Shown: positions 26,192-34,492 of the stretch, one piece after another
Layout: each line of letters starts with the position of its first letter
Position numbering within the stretch: the stretch's first letter is position 1
Position numbers and translations under genes: made by a program
DNA from: Candidatus Accumulibacter meliphilus
GTDB lineage: Bacteria; Pseudomonadota; Gammaproteobacteria; Burkholderiales; Rhodocyclaceae
DNA length: 64,000 bases
Assembly: GCA_003332265.1 (NCBI GenBank)
Contig: QPGA01000003.1
Coordinates: 69,876 to 133,875 of the forward strand
Direction: 5' to 3'
The notes under the pieces: generated by a model
The model's input: the letters and a program-made list of their open reading frames with translations, nothing else
Told to the model about the DNA's origin: nothing
The model's database searches: none

Positions 26192-27445
26192 ATGAAACGG
26201 CCGCGCATCGACCAGCACCGGCTTGCGTGTCGATCACGCCAGAGCGGCATTGCGCTGATGGCCATGCTTACCCTATTAACTCTCTTCGGACTGTATGTGT
26301 TCGTTGGGCAGTTGAGTGCAACACGCTTTCTGGCGGCTAACACGGAAAGTGCTGCGGCCGCACTTGCCGAAGCCCGCGACGCGCTGATCGCTGACGCCGT
26401 ATCTCGCACCTCAATAAGCCCGGGAGCATACTACGCCGCGGGATACATGCCGCTCCCTGATCTGGGAAGCCTTTTTGAGGGCGGAGCACCTAGTGAGGGT
26501 GCCGTGCCAACCCTCAATCATACGGGCAACTCCAAGGAACGCTCGATTGTCGGCAAGTTTCCCTGGAAGACGCTGGGTACGGGCGCTCTCCGTGACCAAC
26601 AAGGGGAATGCCTGTGGTACGTGGTTTCGGGCCGTTTCAAGATCACGCCGAAGACCGACGCACCAATGAACTGGGATACTCAGGGCCAGATCGATATCAT
26701 CGACGGCAGCGGTGCCCTGCTTGCAAGCAATCTTGCCGCGCTGGTCGTGGCTCCCGGTCAAGCGTTGGACGGCCAGAGCCGCGCCTTGGGCGATGTCGCT
26801 TACGCTGAATGCGGAGGCAACTACGATGCGCGCAATTACCTTGACACTTTTGACAACACCAATGCGGTCAGCGGCCAGCTTAACTACTTCGCCGGTAGCA
26901 CCAACAACCGCGCGGCTCCCGATGCGAGCAACAAGCGTTTTGTGGTGGCCGAGACTGCCTTTTATAACGACCGCTTTCTGTTTATTAGTGTCGCAGATAT
27001 CTTTGATCCGCTGATCAGGCGTCGTGACTTTTCTGGCGCGGTCGCCAGTTTGCTGGATAATCCTGCTTTCCAGGCCGACCTGCAGGCCATCGCGCTCACC
27101 GGCGCGAAGGGCACCGACAATCTGGACTGCAGTTTCGCAGCAGACCCGGTTTTCTGTACGAGTTGGAAAGAAATGCTGTTCTTGACTCAACTCCCGGCGC
27201 CGGCACCGATTACCATCGACGGTGTTGCCTCAGGCAACTGCCGCCGCGTCCTTATCTTCGCCGGCCGCCGGGGGGCTGGCCAGAGTCGTAACGATGATAC
27301 CCAGAGAGGCCAGCCGAACAATTACCTGGAGGACCCCAACCTCGCGTTGTTCGCTGTCCCCACGGCCGCAGGGACTGCCTTCTCGGGAGTGTCGGCGTTC
27401 GACTATCGCACTCCCGCGAACGATATCCTACGGTGCTTGCCATGA
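26192..27445 (+). CDS. Minor prepilin-like protein (PilX/GspK style)
   Basis: A 417-aa protein beginning with a short basic leader and QSGIALMAMLTLLTLFGLYV, a prepilin-like hydrophobic helix after Gly19 but without the usual Glu at +5. This is a feature of GspK and some PilX proteins that sit at the pilus tip. The rest is a large globular domain with several Cys. The frame runs further upstream over the PilP-like gene, but the ATG at 26192 is the only start followed by the leader. It overlaps the next prepilin by ATGA. Confidence 0.6.
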   Translation: MKRPRIDQHRLACRSRQSGIALMAMLTLLTLFGLYVFVGQLSATRFLAANTESAAAALAEARDALIADAVSRTSISPGAYYAAGYMPLPDLGSLFEGGAPSEGAVPTLNHTGNSKERSIVGKFPWKTLGTGALRDQQGECLWYVVSGRFKITPKTDAPMNWDTQGQIDIIDGSGALLASNLAALVVAPGQALDGQSRALGDVAYAECGGNYDARNYLDTFDNTNAVSGQLNYFAGSTNNRAAPDASNKRFVVAETAFYNDRFLFISVADIFDPLIRRRDFSGAVASLLDNPAFQADLQAIALTGAKGTDNLDCSFAADPVFCTSWKEMLFLTQLPAPAPITIDGVASGNCRRVLIFAGRRGAGQSRNDDTQRGQPNNYLEDPNLALFAVPTAAGTAFSGVSAFDYRTPANDILRCLP

Positions 27446-28218
27446 GCCGGGGCCATTTCCTGCGGGCAAAGAATAGAGGCTTCACGCTCGCCGAGCTGGC
27501 CATCGTCCTGGTCATCGTCGCGTTGCTGGTTGGCAGCCTGCTGGTCCCGCTGTCGACGCAGATTGATAGTCGTAACCTTGCTGACACCAGGCGGGCTTTG
27601 GCCGAGATCCGCGAGACGATACTCGGCTACGCCGTCGTCAATGGCCGTTTGCCGTGCCCGGCGCTGGCGAACGTTGCCAGTGGCACGGCGGGCGCCGGGC
27701 TAGAAGGGACGCCAGATGCCAGCGGTTGCCCCAATATTGCCGGGGTTGTGCCGTGGGCGACGCTGGGAGTTGCAGAGACCGATGCGTGGGGACGACGCTA
27801 TTCTTATCGAGTAACGAAAGTCTTCACCAAGAAAGTCCCGGTTACCAACCCTGCCCTCTTTACCGGTGCCGAGTGCACACCACCGTCGATCCCGCAGAGC
27901 GCAGGCTTCGCGCTGTGTTCACTGGGCGAACTGACCGTCTATGCCGCCGGGGGGGGGGCCAAAATCGCCACCGCTGTGCCGGCCGTCGTTGTCTCGCACG
28001 GCAAGAATGGCAAGGGTGCCTACACGGTTCTGGGGACGCAAACGGCGTCCGGTGCCGATGCCGATGAACAGGACAACCAGTTGACCGGCGCGGGGAACAC
28101 GATGGCCAATCCTGATTTCGTCTACAAGCCAGCGATTCCTGGCTTTGACGACGAAGTCGTGTGGATTGCGCCGGGAGTGCTTTTCAGCCGGATGATCCGG
28201 GCCGGCAAGTTGCCATAA
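27442..28218 (+). CDS. Prepilin-type protein with class III-like cleavage site
   Basis: A 258-aa prepilin: leader MSRGHFLRAKNRG then FTLAELAIVLVIVALLVGSLL, with Glu at +5 of the mature form. The globular domain is large for a pilin and contains PWATLGVAETDAWGRRYSY, a block found in many large pseudopilins. The ATG at 27442 overlaps the preceding stop (ATGA); an upstream GTG at 27433 is less likely. It probably is a minor pilin, given the separate major pilin at 31611. Confidence 0.8.
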   Translation: MSRGHFLRAKNRGFTLAELAIVLVIVALLVGSLLVPLSTQIDSRNLADTRRALAEIRETILGYAVVNGRLPCPALANVASGTAGAGLEGTPDASGCPNIAGVVPWATLGVAETDAWGRRYSYRVTKVFTKKVPVTNPALFTGAECTPPSIPQSAGFALCSLGELTVYAAGGGAKIATAVPAVVVSHGKNGKGAYTVLGTQTASGADADEQDNQLTGAGNTMANPDFVYKPAIPGFDDEVVWIAPGVLFSRMIRAGKLP

Positions 28219-28269
28219 GCGGTTTGCCGGCAAGGTCGGAATTTTCGGCGGCAGCGTGGCACCGTTGCA

Positions 28270-28298
28270 TTGACCCTCCGCGTCGATTGGGGTCCAAT
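28270..28298 (+). promoter_or_regulatory. Sigma-70 promoter candidate for the adenylate cyclase
   Basis: TTGACC (28270-28275) and TCCAAT (28293-28298) with a 17-base spacer lie 39 bases before the cyclase start. The -35 is 5/6 and the -10 4/6 to consensus. This would separate the cyclase from the pilus operon. Confidence 0.45.
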
Positions 28299-28336
28299 AG
28301 GCCTATGCCTACGTTCTACCTTCAGCAAGCCAGCCG

Positions 28337-29620
28337 ATGAGTGCCGTGCGGACCTTCCTTGACCGCCTGCGTAACGCCGGCATTTGCCCGGGCGACAGCG
28401 AAGAACTGCGTCTGCAGAAGTCCCTGCTGTTCTTTGCGACCGGCCTGATCAGTCTGGCGTCGATGGTCTGGCTGTCGATTTATTGGCAACTCGGACCGAG
28501 GTTCTCGTCGAACCTCCCGTTTGCCCTGCAGCTCTTGCTCGTCGGGAATCTGCTGGTTTACCTGAAGACTCTGAACTTCAACCTCTTCCGCCTGATCCAG
28601 TTGTCCCTGTTCCTGTTTACGCCCTTCGTGGCGCAGTGGAGCATCGGCAGCTTCATCACTGCCAGTGGCATCAGCCTGTGGGCTTTGCTGGCGCCGATCG
28701 GTGCCGTGCTGTTCATCGGACCGCGTGCGTCCGGGGCCTGGTTTTTCGCCTACGTTTGTCTGACCACACTTTCCGGCGCTTTCGACTACTACCTCGCCGA
28801 CGCGGCGAGCAGTTTGCCGCCCGAAGTTCCGGCCGCGACGGCGGCCTTTTTCTTTGCGCTCAACTTTACGGCCGTATCGAGCATCGTTTACCTGTTGCTG
28901 CGCTACTCGGACAGCGAAAAACACCGCGCGCAGCAGCGCCTGCAGGAAGCGCACCGCTTGCTGCAGGTCGAGCAGGAGCGTTCGGAGCGACTGTTGCTCA
29001 ATGTCCTGCCGGCGCCGATTGCTGAACGCCTGAAGAATAGCAGGCAGCCGATCGCGGACGGCTTTGCCGAAGTCTCGGTGATGTTTGCCGATATCGTGAA
29101 TTTCACCCGGGTCGCCGAAGGAATGACGCCACAGCAGGTTTTTGCCATGCTCAACAAGATCTTCTCGTGCTTCGATGAGTTGGCCGAGAAGTACGGCCTG
29201 GAGAAAATCAAGACCATTGGCGACGCCTACATGGTGGCCGGCGGCCTCAACGACGAACGCGGCGACTTTTCGGGCGCTCTGGCCGAAATGGCGCTGGAGA
29301 TGTGTCGCCTGCTGCACGATGACGTACAACTCAACGAGATGCGTCTCGAACTCCGCATTGGCATGGGTACCGGGCCGGTGGTAGCCGGTGTCGTCGGCAA
29401 GAAGAAGTTCATTTACGACCTTTGGGGCGACACCGTGAACATTGCCAGTCGGGTCACCAGCGAAGGTGTTCCCGGCGTGGTTCAGGTCGATGACCGTACT
29501 TATCAGCGTTTACAGCATCGCTTCGAGTTTCATCCGGCGCAGACGATTTACCTGAAAGGCAAAGGCAATATGGTCGTCCACCGGCTGATCGGTTGCCGAA
29601 GCGGTAGCGCGGCCGCATAG
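28337..29620 (+). CDS. Membrane-bound class III adenylate cyclase
   Basis: A 427-aa protein with about six N-terminal transmembrane helices (residues 29-190), a short coiled-coil linker (195-220) and a C-terminal class III cyclase domain. Metal-binding Asp252 and Asp296, and the adenine-selecting pair Lys292 and Asp361 with the transition-state Asn368/Arg372, are all present, so ATP is the predicted substrate and cAMP the product. It sits in the pilus locus between prepilins and the kinase. No clear Shine-Dalgarno sequence precedes the ATG. Confidence 0.9.
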   Translation: MSAVRTFLDRLRNAGICPGDSEELRLQKSLLFFATGLISLASMVWLSIYWQLGPRFSSNLPFALQLLLVGNLLVYLKTLNFNLFRLIQLSLFLFTPFVAQWSIGSFITASGISLWALLAPIGAVLFIGPRASGAWFFAYVCLTTLSGAFDYYLADAASSLPPEVPAATAAFFFALNFTAVSSIVYLLLRYSDSEKHRAQQRLQEAHRLLQVEQERSERLLLNVLPAPIAERLKNSRQPIADGFAEVSVMFADIVNFTRVAEGMTPQQVFAMLNKIFSCFDELAEKYGLEKIKTIGDAYMVAGGLNDERGDFSGALAEMALEMCRLLHDDVQLNEMRLELRIGMGTGPVVAGVVGKKKFIYDLWGDTVNIASRVTSEGVPGVVQVDDRTYQRLQHRFEFHPAQTIYLKGKGNMVVHRLIGCRSGSAAA

Positions 29621-29667
29621 TCATGGGCGGGCGACTGCCCAGAATTTCGGGGTGCCTCAATCCCTCG

Positions 29668-29687
29668 CTCACTCACTCACTCACTCA
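29668..29687 (+). repeat. Tetranucleotide microsatellite (CTCA)5
   Basis: Five perfect CTCA units, continued by TTCA and CTCG. It lies directly past the stop codon of the minus-strand histidine kinase (29689-29691), in the gap to the convergent adenylate cyclase. Change in unit number would not alter the kinase reading frame as annotated. Confidence 0.9.
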
Positions 29688-29688
29688 T

Positions 29689-31410
29689 TCACTCGTTGGC
29701 CGCCGTTGCTTGCCCATTTCGGTGCAACTCGAAGCACACTTTGCCGGGCTCGTTGCAGGCCAGGCGCAATTCGTGACCGCAACTCTCAGCCTGGCGCGCA
29801 GCGTGATAGAGGCCGATGCCCAGCCCGTTTTCCGACGCCAGCGGTGCGTGTAGCAGGTCGGCAAGGACTTCCTCCCTGATCGCGCTGCCGCTATCACAAA
29901 CACTCAGCAGCGAGGCGTCGTCGGCAAGAGCGACGTGAACCTGCAATTCGCTTTCCGATTGGCGTTTGAGCAAGGCGTTGTGCAGCAGATTGTCGGCGAC
30001 GCTGTCGAACAACGCGCTTGGCACGAGCACCTCGGGGTCGAGGTTGGCGGCAGCAAAGCTGACTGGCAGACCCGCGTAGCGTTGTTGCTGGATCTTCCAC
30101 CACATGGCCGCTGGCAGTGCCCCGCCCGCCTCGCTCTGCGGCTTCTGCAGCTTGGCCAGTGTTTGCTGCAGGCGTTGCGTGATCTGCGGCAACTGCCGTT
30201 CGAGAAGCAGTTCTAGGCGTTTGCTGTCCTCGCCGTTGGCGGTCTGCGCCAGGTAGCAGAGGTTGTGCAGCGATTGCAGGAGGTTCTTGACGTCGTGGGT
30301 CAGGCGAGCGCCGGTTTCGTGGATCGCGCGCAGGTAGCTGACCTGCTGCAACTCACGCGCGCGCAGCTTGGCGATGTAGTGCTCGTTGGCCAGTTGCGCC
30401 AGCAGGTGGAAGTGCCAGACGAGTGCCGGGCTGAGTTTGTGACGGGTGTGCAGGGTCAGCTGTAGGGGCTGCCCGGAGAATTCATGGCAAAAGTGCTGCG
30501 ACGCGCCGCCAAAAGTGCCGTTGCGAGTCCCGGCTGTCCAGGTGCCACCTTCCACCCAGGGCAGATCGAGCATCTCCGTGAGTGCTTGCGAGAGAAACTT
30601 CTCGGGGTCGCTTTCACTGCTGGCCAGTGTCGTCAGGCGGTGCAGCCAGTTCTCGAAGGGCAGCCCGATGCTCAGCAGGTAACGCGAGAAGAAAACGTCG
30701 ATGCCGGTGAAGCCGGGGCGCGTGTTCCAGGTCCAGCCGATGAGCAGCAGCAACAGGGCGATCGTGGTCAAGGTGTTGAACACGGCCTCGAAATAGCCCG
30801 ACTGGCGGAGCAGCATGAAGGCCAGGCTGCCGAGCACCAGAACGGCAATCAGCAGAAAGATGAACAGGCTGTAGAACAGGTCGACCATGCCGCCGCCTGG
30901 CCGGTCGCTATCTTTCGACAGTGGCAGCAGGGTCATGACCAAAAGGAACAGGGGCATTCCCCAGGCAAACTCGGGATCCAGAGAAGGCCCGACCAGAGTT
31001 GCATTCGCGACCACGCGTGGCACCAGCCAGAAGAGCAGCGCCGCGAGCAGGTAGGCAAAAGCGATCAGGTAAAAGATCCGCGTCGGCCGATGATCGATGA
31101 ACATCACTCGTCCGCCGACCAGAGCGGCCAGGATCACCACCCAGACGATCAGCAGCCACCAGCCATAGAAGGCGATGCCGCAGCCGAGGAGCAGGGCAAT
31201 CACCGCCAGAGCGCTGAAATCGAGCCGTCGCTCGGCGTAAATGAAGGGTTGCCAGAGAATGAACAGGCCAACATCTACCAGCCAGCAGAGCGTGCCGAAG
31301 GCGCGGTCGGCTTCGGCCAAAAGGGCCAGATGCAGCACGCCGAGCAAGGCGATCAACAGCCAGCGCTGCCGCTGGCGCAGGATGCTGGCCAGGTGCTTGA
31401 GCGGTGTCAT
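29689..31410 (-). CDS. Multipass membrane sensor histidine kinase
   Basis: A 573-aa kinase with seven or eight transmembrane helices in residues 15-230, a GAF-like linker (about 255-345), a DHp helix with His372 in ARLTHDVKNLLQ, and a C-terminal ATPase domain (N box SVADNLLHNAL, G1 SVCDSGSA, G2 NGLGIGLY). The layout recalls PilS and PrsK kinases. It is oriented against the pilus genes and 300 bases upstream of the pilin, with no response regulator beside it. The lone sigma-54 regulator at 14296 is the natural candidate partner. Confidence 0.88.
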   Translation of the reverse strand: MTPLKHLASILRQRQRWLLIALLGVLHLALLAEADRAFGTLCWLVDVGLFILWQPFIYAERRLDFSALAVIALLLGCGIAFYGWWLLIVWVVILAALVGGRVMFIDHRPTRIFYLIAFAYLLAALLFWLVPRVVANATLVGPSLDPEFAWGMPLFLLVMTLLPLSKDSDRPGGGMVDLFYSLFIFLLIAVLVLGSLAFMLLRQSGYFEAVFNTLTTIALLLLLIGWTWNTRPGFTGIDVFFSRYLLSIGLPFENWLHRLTTLASSESDPEKFLSQALTEMLDLPWVEGGTWTAGTRNGTFGGASQHFCHEFSGQPLQLTLHTRHKLSPALVWHFHLLAQLANEHYIAKLRARELQQVSYLRAIHETGARLTHDVKNLLQSLHNLCYLAQTANGEDSKRLELLLERQLPQITQRLQQTLAKLQKPQSEAGGALPAAMWWKIQQQRYAGLPVSFAAANLDPEVLVPSALFDSVADNLLHNALLKRQSESELQVHVALADDASLLSVCDSGSAIREEVLADLLHAPLASENGLGIGLYHAARQAESCGHELRLACNEPGKVCFELHRNGQATAANE

Positions 31411-31554
31411 GAGCGGCTCCCGGCACGGGCCATGAGCCGCTCATGACCCTCCTTGAACGCGTCGGGGAGGCTCTTCATCAGTCCGACTCCGGACACAAGT
31501 GTCGAGAAATCGACAGTTCGGACGGTTTTTGCCGCCGTAGAAGCCAATTCAGGC

Positions 31555-31570
31555 TGGCATGAAACATGCT
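31555..31570 (+). promoter_or_regulatory. Sigma-54 (-24/-12) promoter for the major pilin
   Basis: TGGCATGAAACATGCT fits TGGCACGN4TTGCW with two mismatches, keeping both the GG and GC dinucleotides at correct spacing. Transcription would begin near 31581, 30 bases before the pilin ATG. PilA genes of Pseudomonas and relatives use the same promoter type, activated by PilR. Confidence 0.68.
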
Positions 31571-31610
31571 TGTTGCTCCATATCACTTTTGATAAACACT
31601 GGAGAACGAG

Positions 31611-32327
31611 ATGAACCAGCTGCAACAGCGACAGGCGGGTTTTACCTTGGTAGAAATTGCCATTGTACTCGTCATCATAGGCCTGCTGCTTGGCGGGGTG
31701 CTGAAGGGTCAGGAGCTGATCAACAGCGCCAAGGTAAAGAATATGGTCGGCGATTTCCGCACCGTGTCGAGCCTGGTCTACGGTTACCAGGACCGCTTCA
31801 AGCTCTTCCCAGGCGACCAGACACAAGCGCAACTCGATCTGGCTTTTGGCGCTGGCGTGGCAACTGCCTGCTCGCCGGTTGCCACCGCAGGCCTCTGCGT
31901 CCAGAACAATGGCCGCGTCGACGGCGTGTGGAACGCCGGTGGTGCCGGTACCGGTGTCGCCACCGATGAAACTTCGGTCTTCTGGCAACACGCCCGCCTC
32001 GCCAACCTGGCCACCGGTGCCACTTTGCTGGCCGACGTCAACTACCGTCCGCGCAATGCCGATGGTGGTTTTATCGGCATCGAGAGCGGTATCAACGCAG
32101 CTGGCGCAGCCGCACCGTTCATCGCCGGCATGCGCGGTTCGTTTTTCATCTGTTCGTCCGGCATCCTCGGGCGTTACGTCAAGCAGATCGACAGCACAAT
32201 GGACGACGGCAACACCGCCGGCGGTTCGGTACAGGCGGCCGTCGATACCGCGGTCCGTGGCGCGGCGGCAGTGAATACGGCGGCCATCGTCGATGGCACG
32301 CAATATACGGTCTGCTCGTCCTACTGA
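31611..32327 (+). CDS. Major type IV pilin (MSHA/type IVa-like)
   Basis: A 238-aa prepilin with a 10-residue leader ending in Gly10, then FTLVEIAIVLVIIGLLLGGV; the mature Phe1 and Glu5 are canonical. Cysteines at 87, 96, 181 and 235 can form one short loop and a C-terminal disulphide-bonded loop. The body is rich in Ala, Gly and Thr, as expected for a surface fibre subunit. GGAGAA lies 6 bases before the ATG. A strong, separate promoter and terminal hairpins fit a highly expressed single gene. Confidence 0.85.
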   Translation: MNQLQQRQAGFTLVEIAIVLVIIGLLLGGVLKGQELINSAKVKNMVGDFRTVSSLVYGYQDRFKLFPGDQTQAQLDLAFGAGVATACSPVATAGLCVQNNGRVDGVWNAGGAGTGVATDETSVFWQHARLANLATGATLLADVNYRPRNADGGFIGIESGINAAGAAAPFIAGMRGSFFICSSGILGRYVKQIDSTMDDGNTAGGSVQAAVDTAVRGAAAVNTAAIVDGTQYTVCSSY

Positions 32328-32334
32328 GCGTTTT

Positions 32335-32412
32335 GAGCGCGCCCCCGCGCGGGGCGCGCTCAGGAGAAATGGCTAGCAAGGGAAAGCCCGCCTGCGGCGG
32401 CCTTTTCCCTTG
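32335..32412. terminator. Two hairpins between pilin and the convergent antiporter gene
   Basis: First stem: GAGCGCGCCCC (32335-32345), loop CGCGC, GGGGCGCGCTC (32351-32361), a perfect 11-bp arm. Second: CAAGGGAAA (32377-32385) pairs with TTTCCCTTG (32404-32412). Neither has a clear T-run, but their strength and location between convergent genes suggest a bidirectional transcription stop. The first arm overlaps the frameshifted tail of the antiporter frame. Confidence 0.65.
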
Positions 32413-34381
32413 CCTGCTTTCTAGTGTTTACCCCTTCAGCAAGCGCTCCTCGGCGGCGCTCAAGGCGCGCGGGGTGCCGAGCAGCACGATCACATCGCCG
32501 CGGCGACGGTTCGAGGGCGCGGATGTTACGTCGGCGGACGGCGGTCACTTCAACGCCGATTTCCTGCAAGCGCAGCTCGCCAAGTGTGCGGCCGACGGCG
32601 TGTGCGCCTTCGCCGAGCAGAACCGAATGCAGGCGCGCTTCGTCGCTGTCGTGGGCCTCTTCTTCGAGATCGCTCTCGCCGTGAAAGAAGCCGCGCAGGG
32701 TCTTGTAGTGTCCGATGCGCGTCTGGCGGAAGTGTTCGCGGACTTGCGCATTGGGCACGCCCAGATGGCGCAGGGCGTGCGCAGCGAGCACCATGCTCGT
32801 TTCCAGCGTTTCCGGGACGACCTCGGCGGCGCCGGCGTGCAGCAGCGCGTCGAGATCCTTTTCGTCGAGGGTGCGCACGACGATCGGCAAGTCGGGATTG
32901 ATCTGGCGAGCGTGTTCCAGCACGCGCTCGGAAACCCGCGCATCGGCAAAGGAAATGATCAGCACGCTGGCGCGGCTGACGCCGGCCGCAATCAGTGTTT
33001 CGTGCCGGGCCGCGTCGCCGTAGATGACGTTTTCGCCGGCCGCCGTTGCCTCACGGATGCGCTCCGGGTCGAGGTCGAGCGCCAGATAGGTGACGTCCTC
33101 CTCTTCCATGAAGCGCGCCAGATACTGGCCGGTTCTTCCGTAGCCGCAGATCACCACGTGCTTTTCAGTGTTCATCGATTTCGCGGCCAGCTGCGTCATC
33201 TGCATCGAACGCATCAGCCACTCGCTGGCCGCGAAGCGCAGCACGATCTGGTTGCTGTACTGGACGATCAGCGGTGCCAGCAGCATCGACAGGACCAGCG
33301 CCGCCAGCACCGCCTGCAGGACCATTGGCGGCAGCAGCTGCAGGTGGCGCATTTCCGAGAGCAGGACGAAGCCGAATTCGCCGCCCGCACAAAGCCACAG
33401 CCCGGTGCGCATGGCGCCGCCGAAAGTCGAGCCGAACAGCCGCGAAAGACCGAGCACGAGGGCAAACTTGGTCACCAGCAAGGCGCCGAGCACGCCCAGC
33501 ACCAGTGGCGCGTTGGCGAGCACCAGCTGGATGTCGAGCATCATGCCGATAGTCACGAAGAAGAGTCCCATCAGGACGTCGCGAAAAGGCTTGATGTCCT
33601 CTTCGACGTGGTGCCGGTACTGCGTCTCCGAGATCAGGATGCCGGCCACAAAAGCGCCCAGTGCCAGCGACAGTCCGGCCACCTCGGTCAGATAGGCGAG
33701 TCCCAGGGTAATCAGCAGCACATTGAGCATGAACAGTTCGGCGGACTTGCCGCGGGCGACGATGAAAAACCATTTGCTCATCAGCCGCTGGCCAAAAAAC
33801 AGCACCAGCGACAGGACGACCACCGCCTTGAGCATCGCCAGGCCCATCATTGTCGCCATGCGCTCGGGCGACTCGGAGAAGGAGGGAATGAGGATCAGCA
33901 GCGGAACTACGGCGATATCCTGGAAAAGCAGGACGCCCATCACTTCGCGGCCATGCGCCTTGTCGAGTTCGAGACGCTCGGTGAGCAGTTTGGTGAGCAC
34001 CGCCGTAGAGGACATGGCCAGCGCGCCGCCGAGCGCGACACCTTCCTGCCAGCTGAGCTTCAAGGCAGTGACAATGGCGGTGACCACGGCGATGGTCACC
34101 AGGACCTGCAGCAGGCCAAGACCGAAGACGATGCGCTTCATCGCGTACAGCTTGGGCAGCGAGAACTCGAGGCCGATCGAGAACATCAGGAAGACGACGC
34201 CGAACTCGGCCAGATGCTGCATGCCACTGACCCCGCCGACCAGATCGAGCGCATGCGGGCCGATCACCGTGCCGACGAGCAGGTAGCCGAGTACCGGCGG
34301 CAGGTTGACGGAACGGAAAATGATGACCGACACCACCGAGGCACCGAGCAGCATCACAATTGTGGGCAGCGTATCCATCAT
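32360..34381 (-). CDS. KefB/CPA2-type cation:proton antiporter with frameshifted C-terminus
   Basis: A 673-codon frame: about 12 transmembrane helices (residues 1-390), an RCK/TrkA-N NAD-binding domain (about 408-530; GYGRTGQYLARF) and a TrkA-C domain that is interrupted. CPA2 proteins exchange K+ or Na+ for protons under nucleotide control. After residue ~625 (RALEPSP) the frame becomes Arg-rich and unrelated. The expected ending GDVIVLLGTPRALSAAEERL is encoded one frame over from 32499 and stops at 32428. A small deletion with frameshift is therefore likely, real or an assembly error. The transport and NAD-binding parts are intact. Confidence 0.85.
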   Translation of the reverse strand: MMDTLPTIVMLLGASVVSVIIFRSVNLPPVLGYLLVGTVIGPHALDLVGGVSGMQHLAEFGVVFLMFSIGLEFSLPKLYAMKRIVFGLGLLQVLVTIAVVTAIVTALKLSWQEGVALGGALAMSSTAVLTKLLTERLELDKAHGREVMGVLLFQDIAVVPLLILIPSFSESPERMATMMGLAMLKAVVVLSLVLFFGQRLMSKWFFIVARGKSAELFMLNVLLITLGLAYLTEVAGLSLALGAFVAGILISETQYRHHVEEDIKPFRDVLMGLFFVTIGMMLDIQLVLANAPLVLGVLGALLVTKFALVLGLSRLFGSTFGGAMRTGLWLCAGGEFGFVLLSEMRHLQLLPPMVLQAVLAALVLSMLLAPLIVQYSNQIVLRFAASEWLMRSMQMTQLAAKSMNTEKHVVICGYGRTGQYLARFMEEEDVTYLALDLDPERIREATAAGENVIYGDAARHETLIAAGVSRASVLIISFADARVSERVLEHARQINPDLPIVVRTLDEKDLDALLHAGAAEVVPETLETSMVLAAHALRHLGVPNAQVREHFRQTRIGHYKTLRGFFHGESDLEEEAHDSDEARLHSVLLGEGAHAVGRTLGELRLQEIGVEVTAVRRRNIRALEPSPRRCDRAARHPARLERRRGALAEGVNTRKQAREKAAAGGLSLASHFS

Positions 34382-34456
34382 CCGTTCCCTTTGTCTTCGC
34401 GGGCACTGTTTCGCCAGGCGTGTTGCTCGGCGCGGCGATGAGCGCGCCTAGGCCTT

Positions 34457-34466
34457 CTGTTATACT
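34457..34466 (+). promoter_or_regulatory. Extended -10 promoter element before kdsD
   Basis: CTGTTATACT contains TGTTATACT, an extended -10 box (TGnTATAnT with one mismatch). It lies 27 bases before the kdsD ATG. No matching -35 hexamer was found. Confidence 0.45.
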
Positions 34467-34492
34467 CGACCGATGATAACCGCTGTGCTCCG

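Noticed and set aside
29661-29700. CTCA array considered as a CRISPR or direct-repeat element
   Set aside because: Units are 4 bp with no spacers and no cas genes; it is a microsatellite.
32333-34441. 702-codon open frame on the plus strand
   Set aside because: Antisense to the KefB-like antiporter; composition rich in His, Gln and Arg with no domain, typical of a shadow frame.
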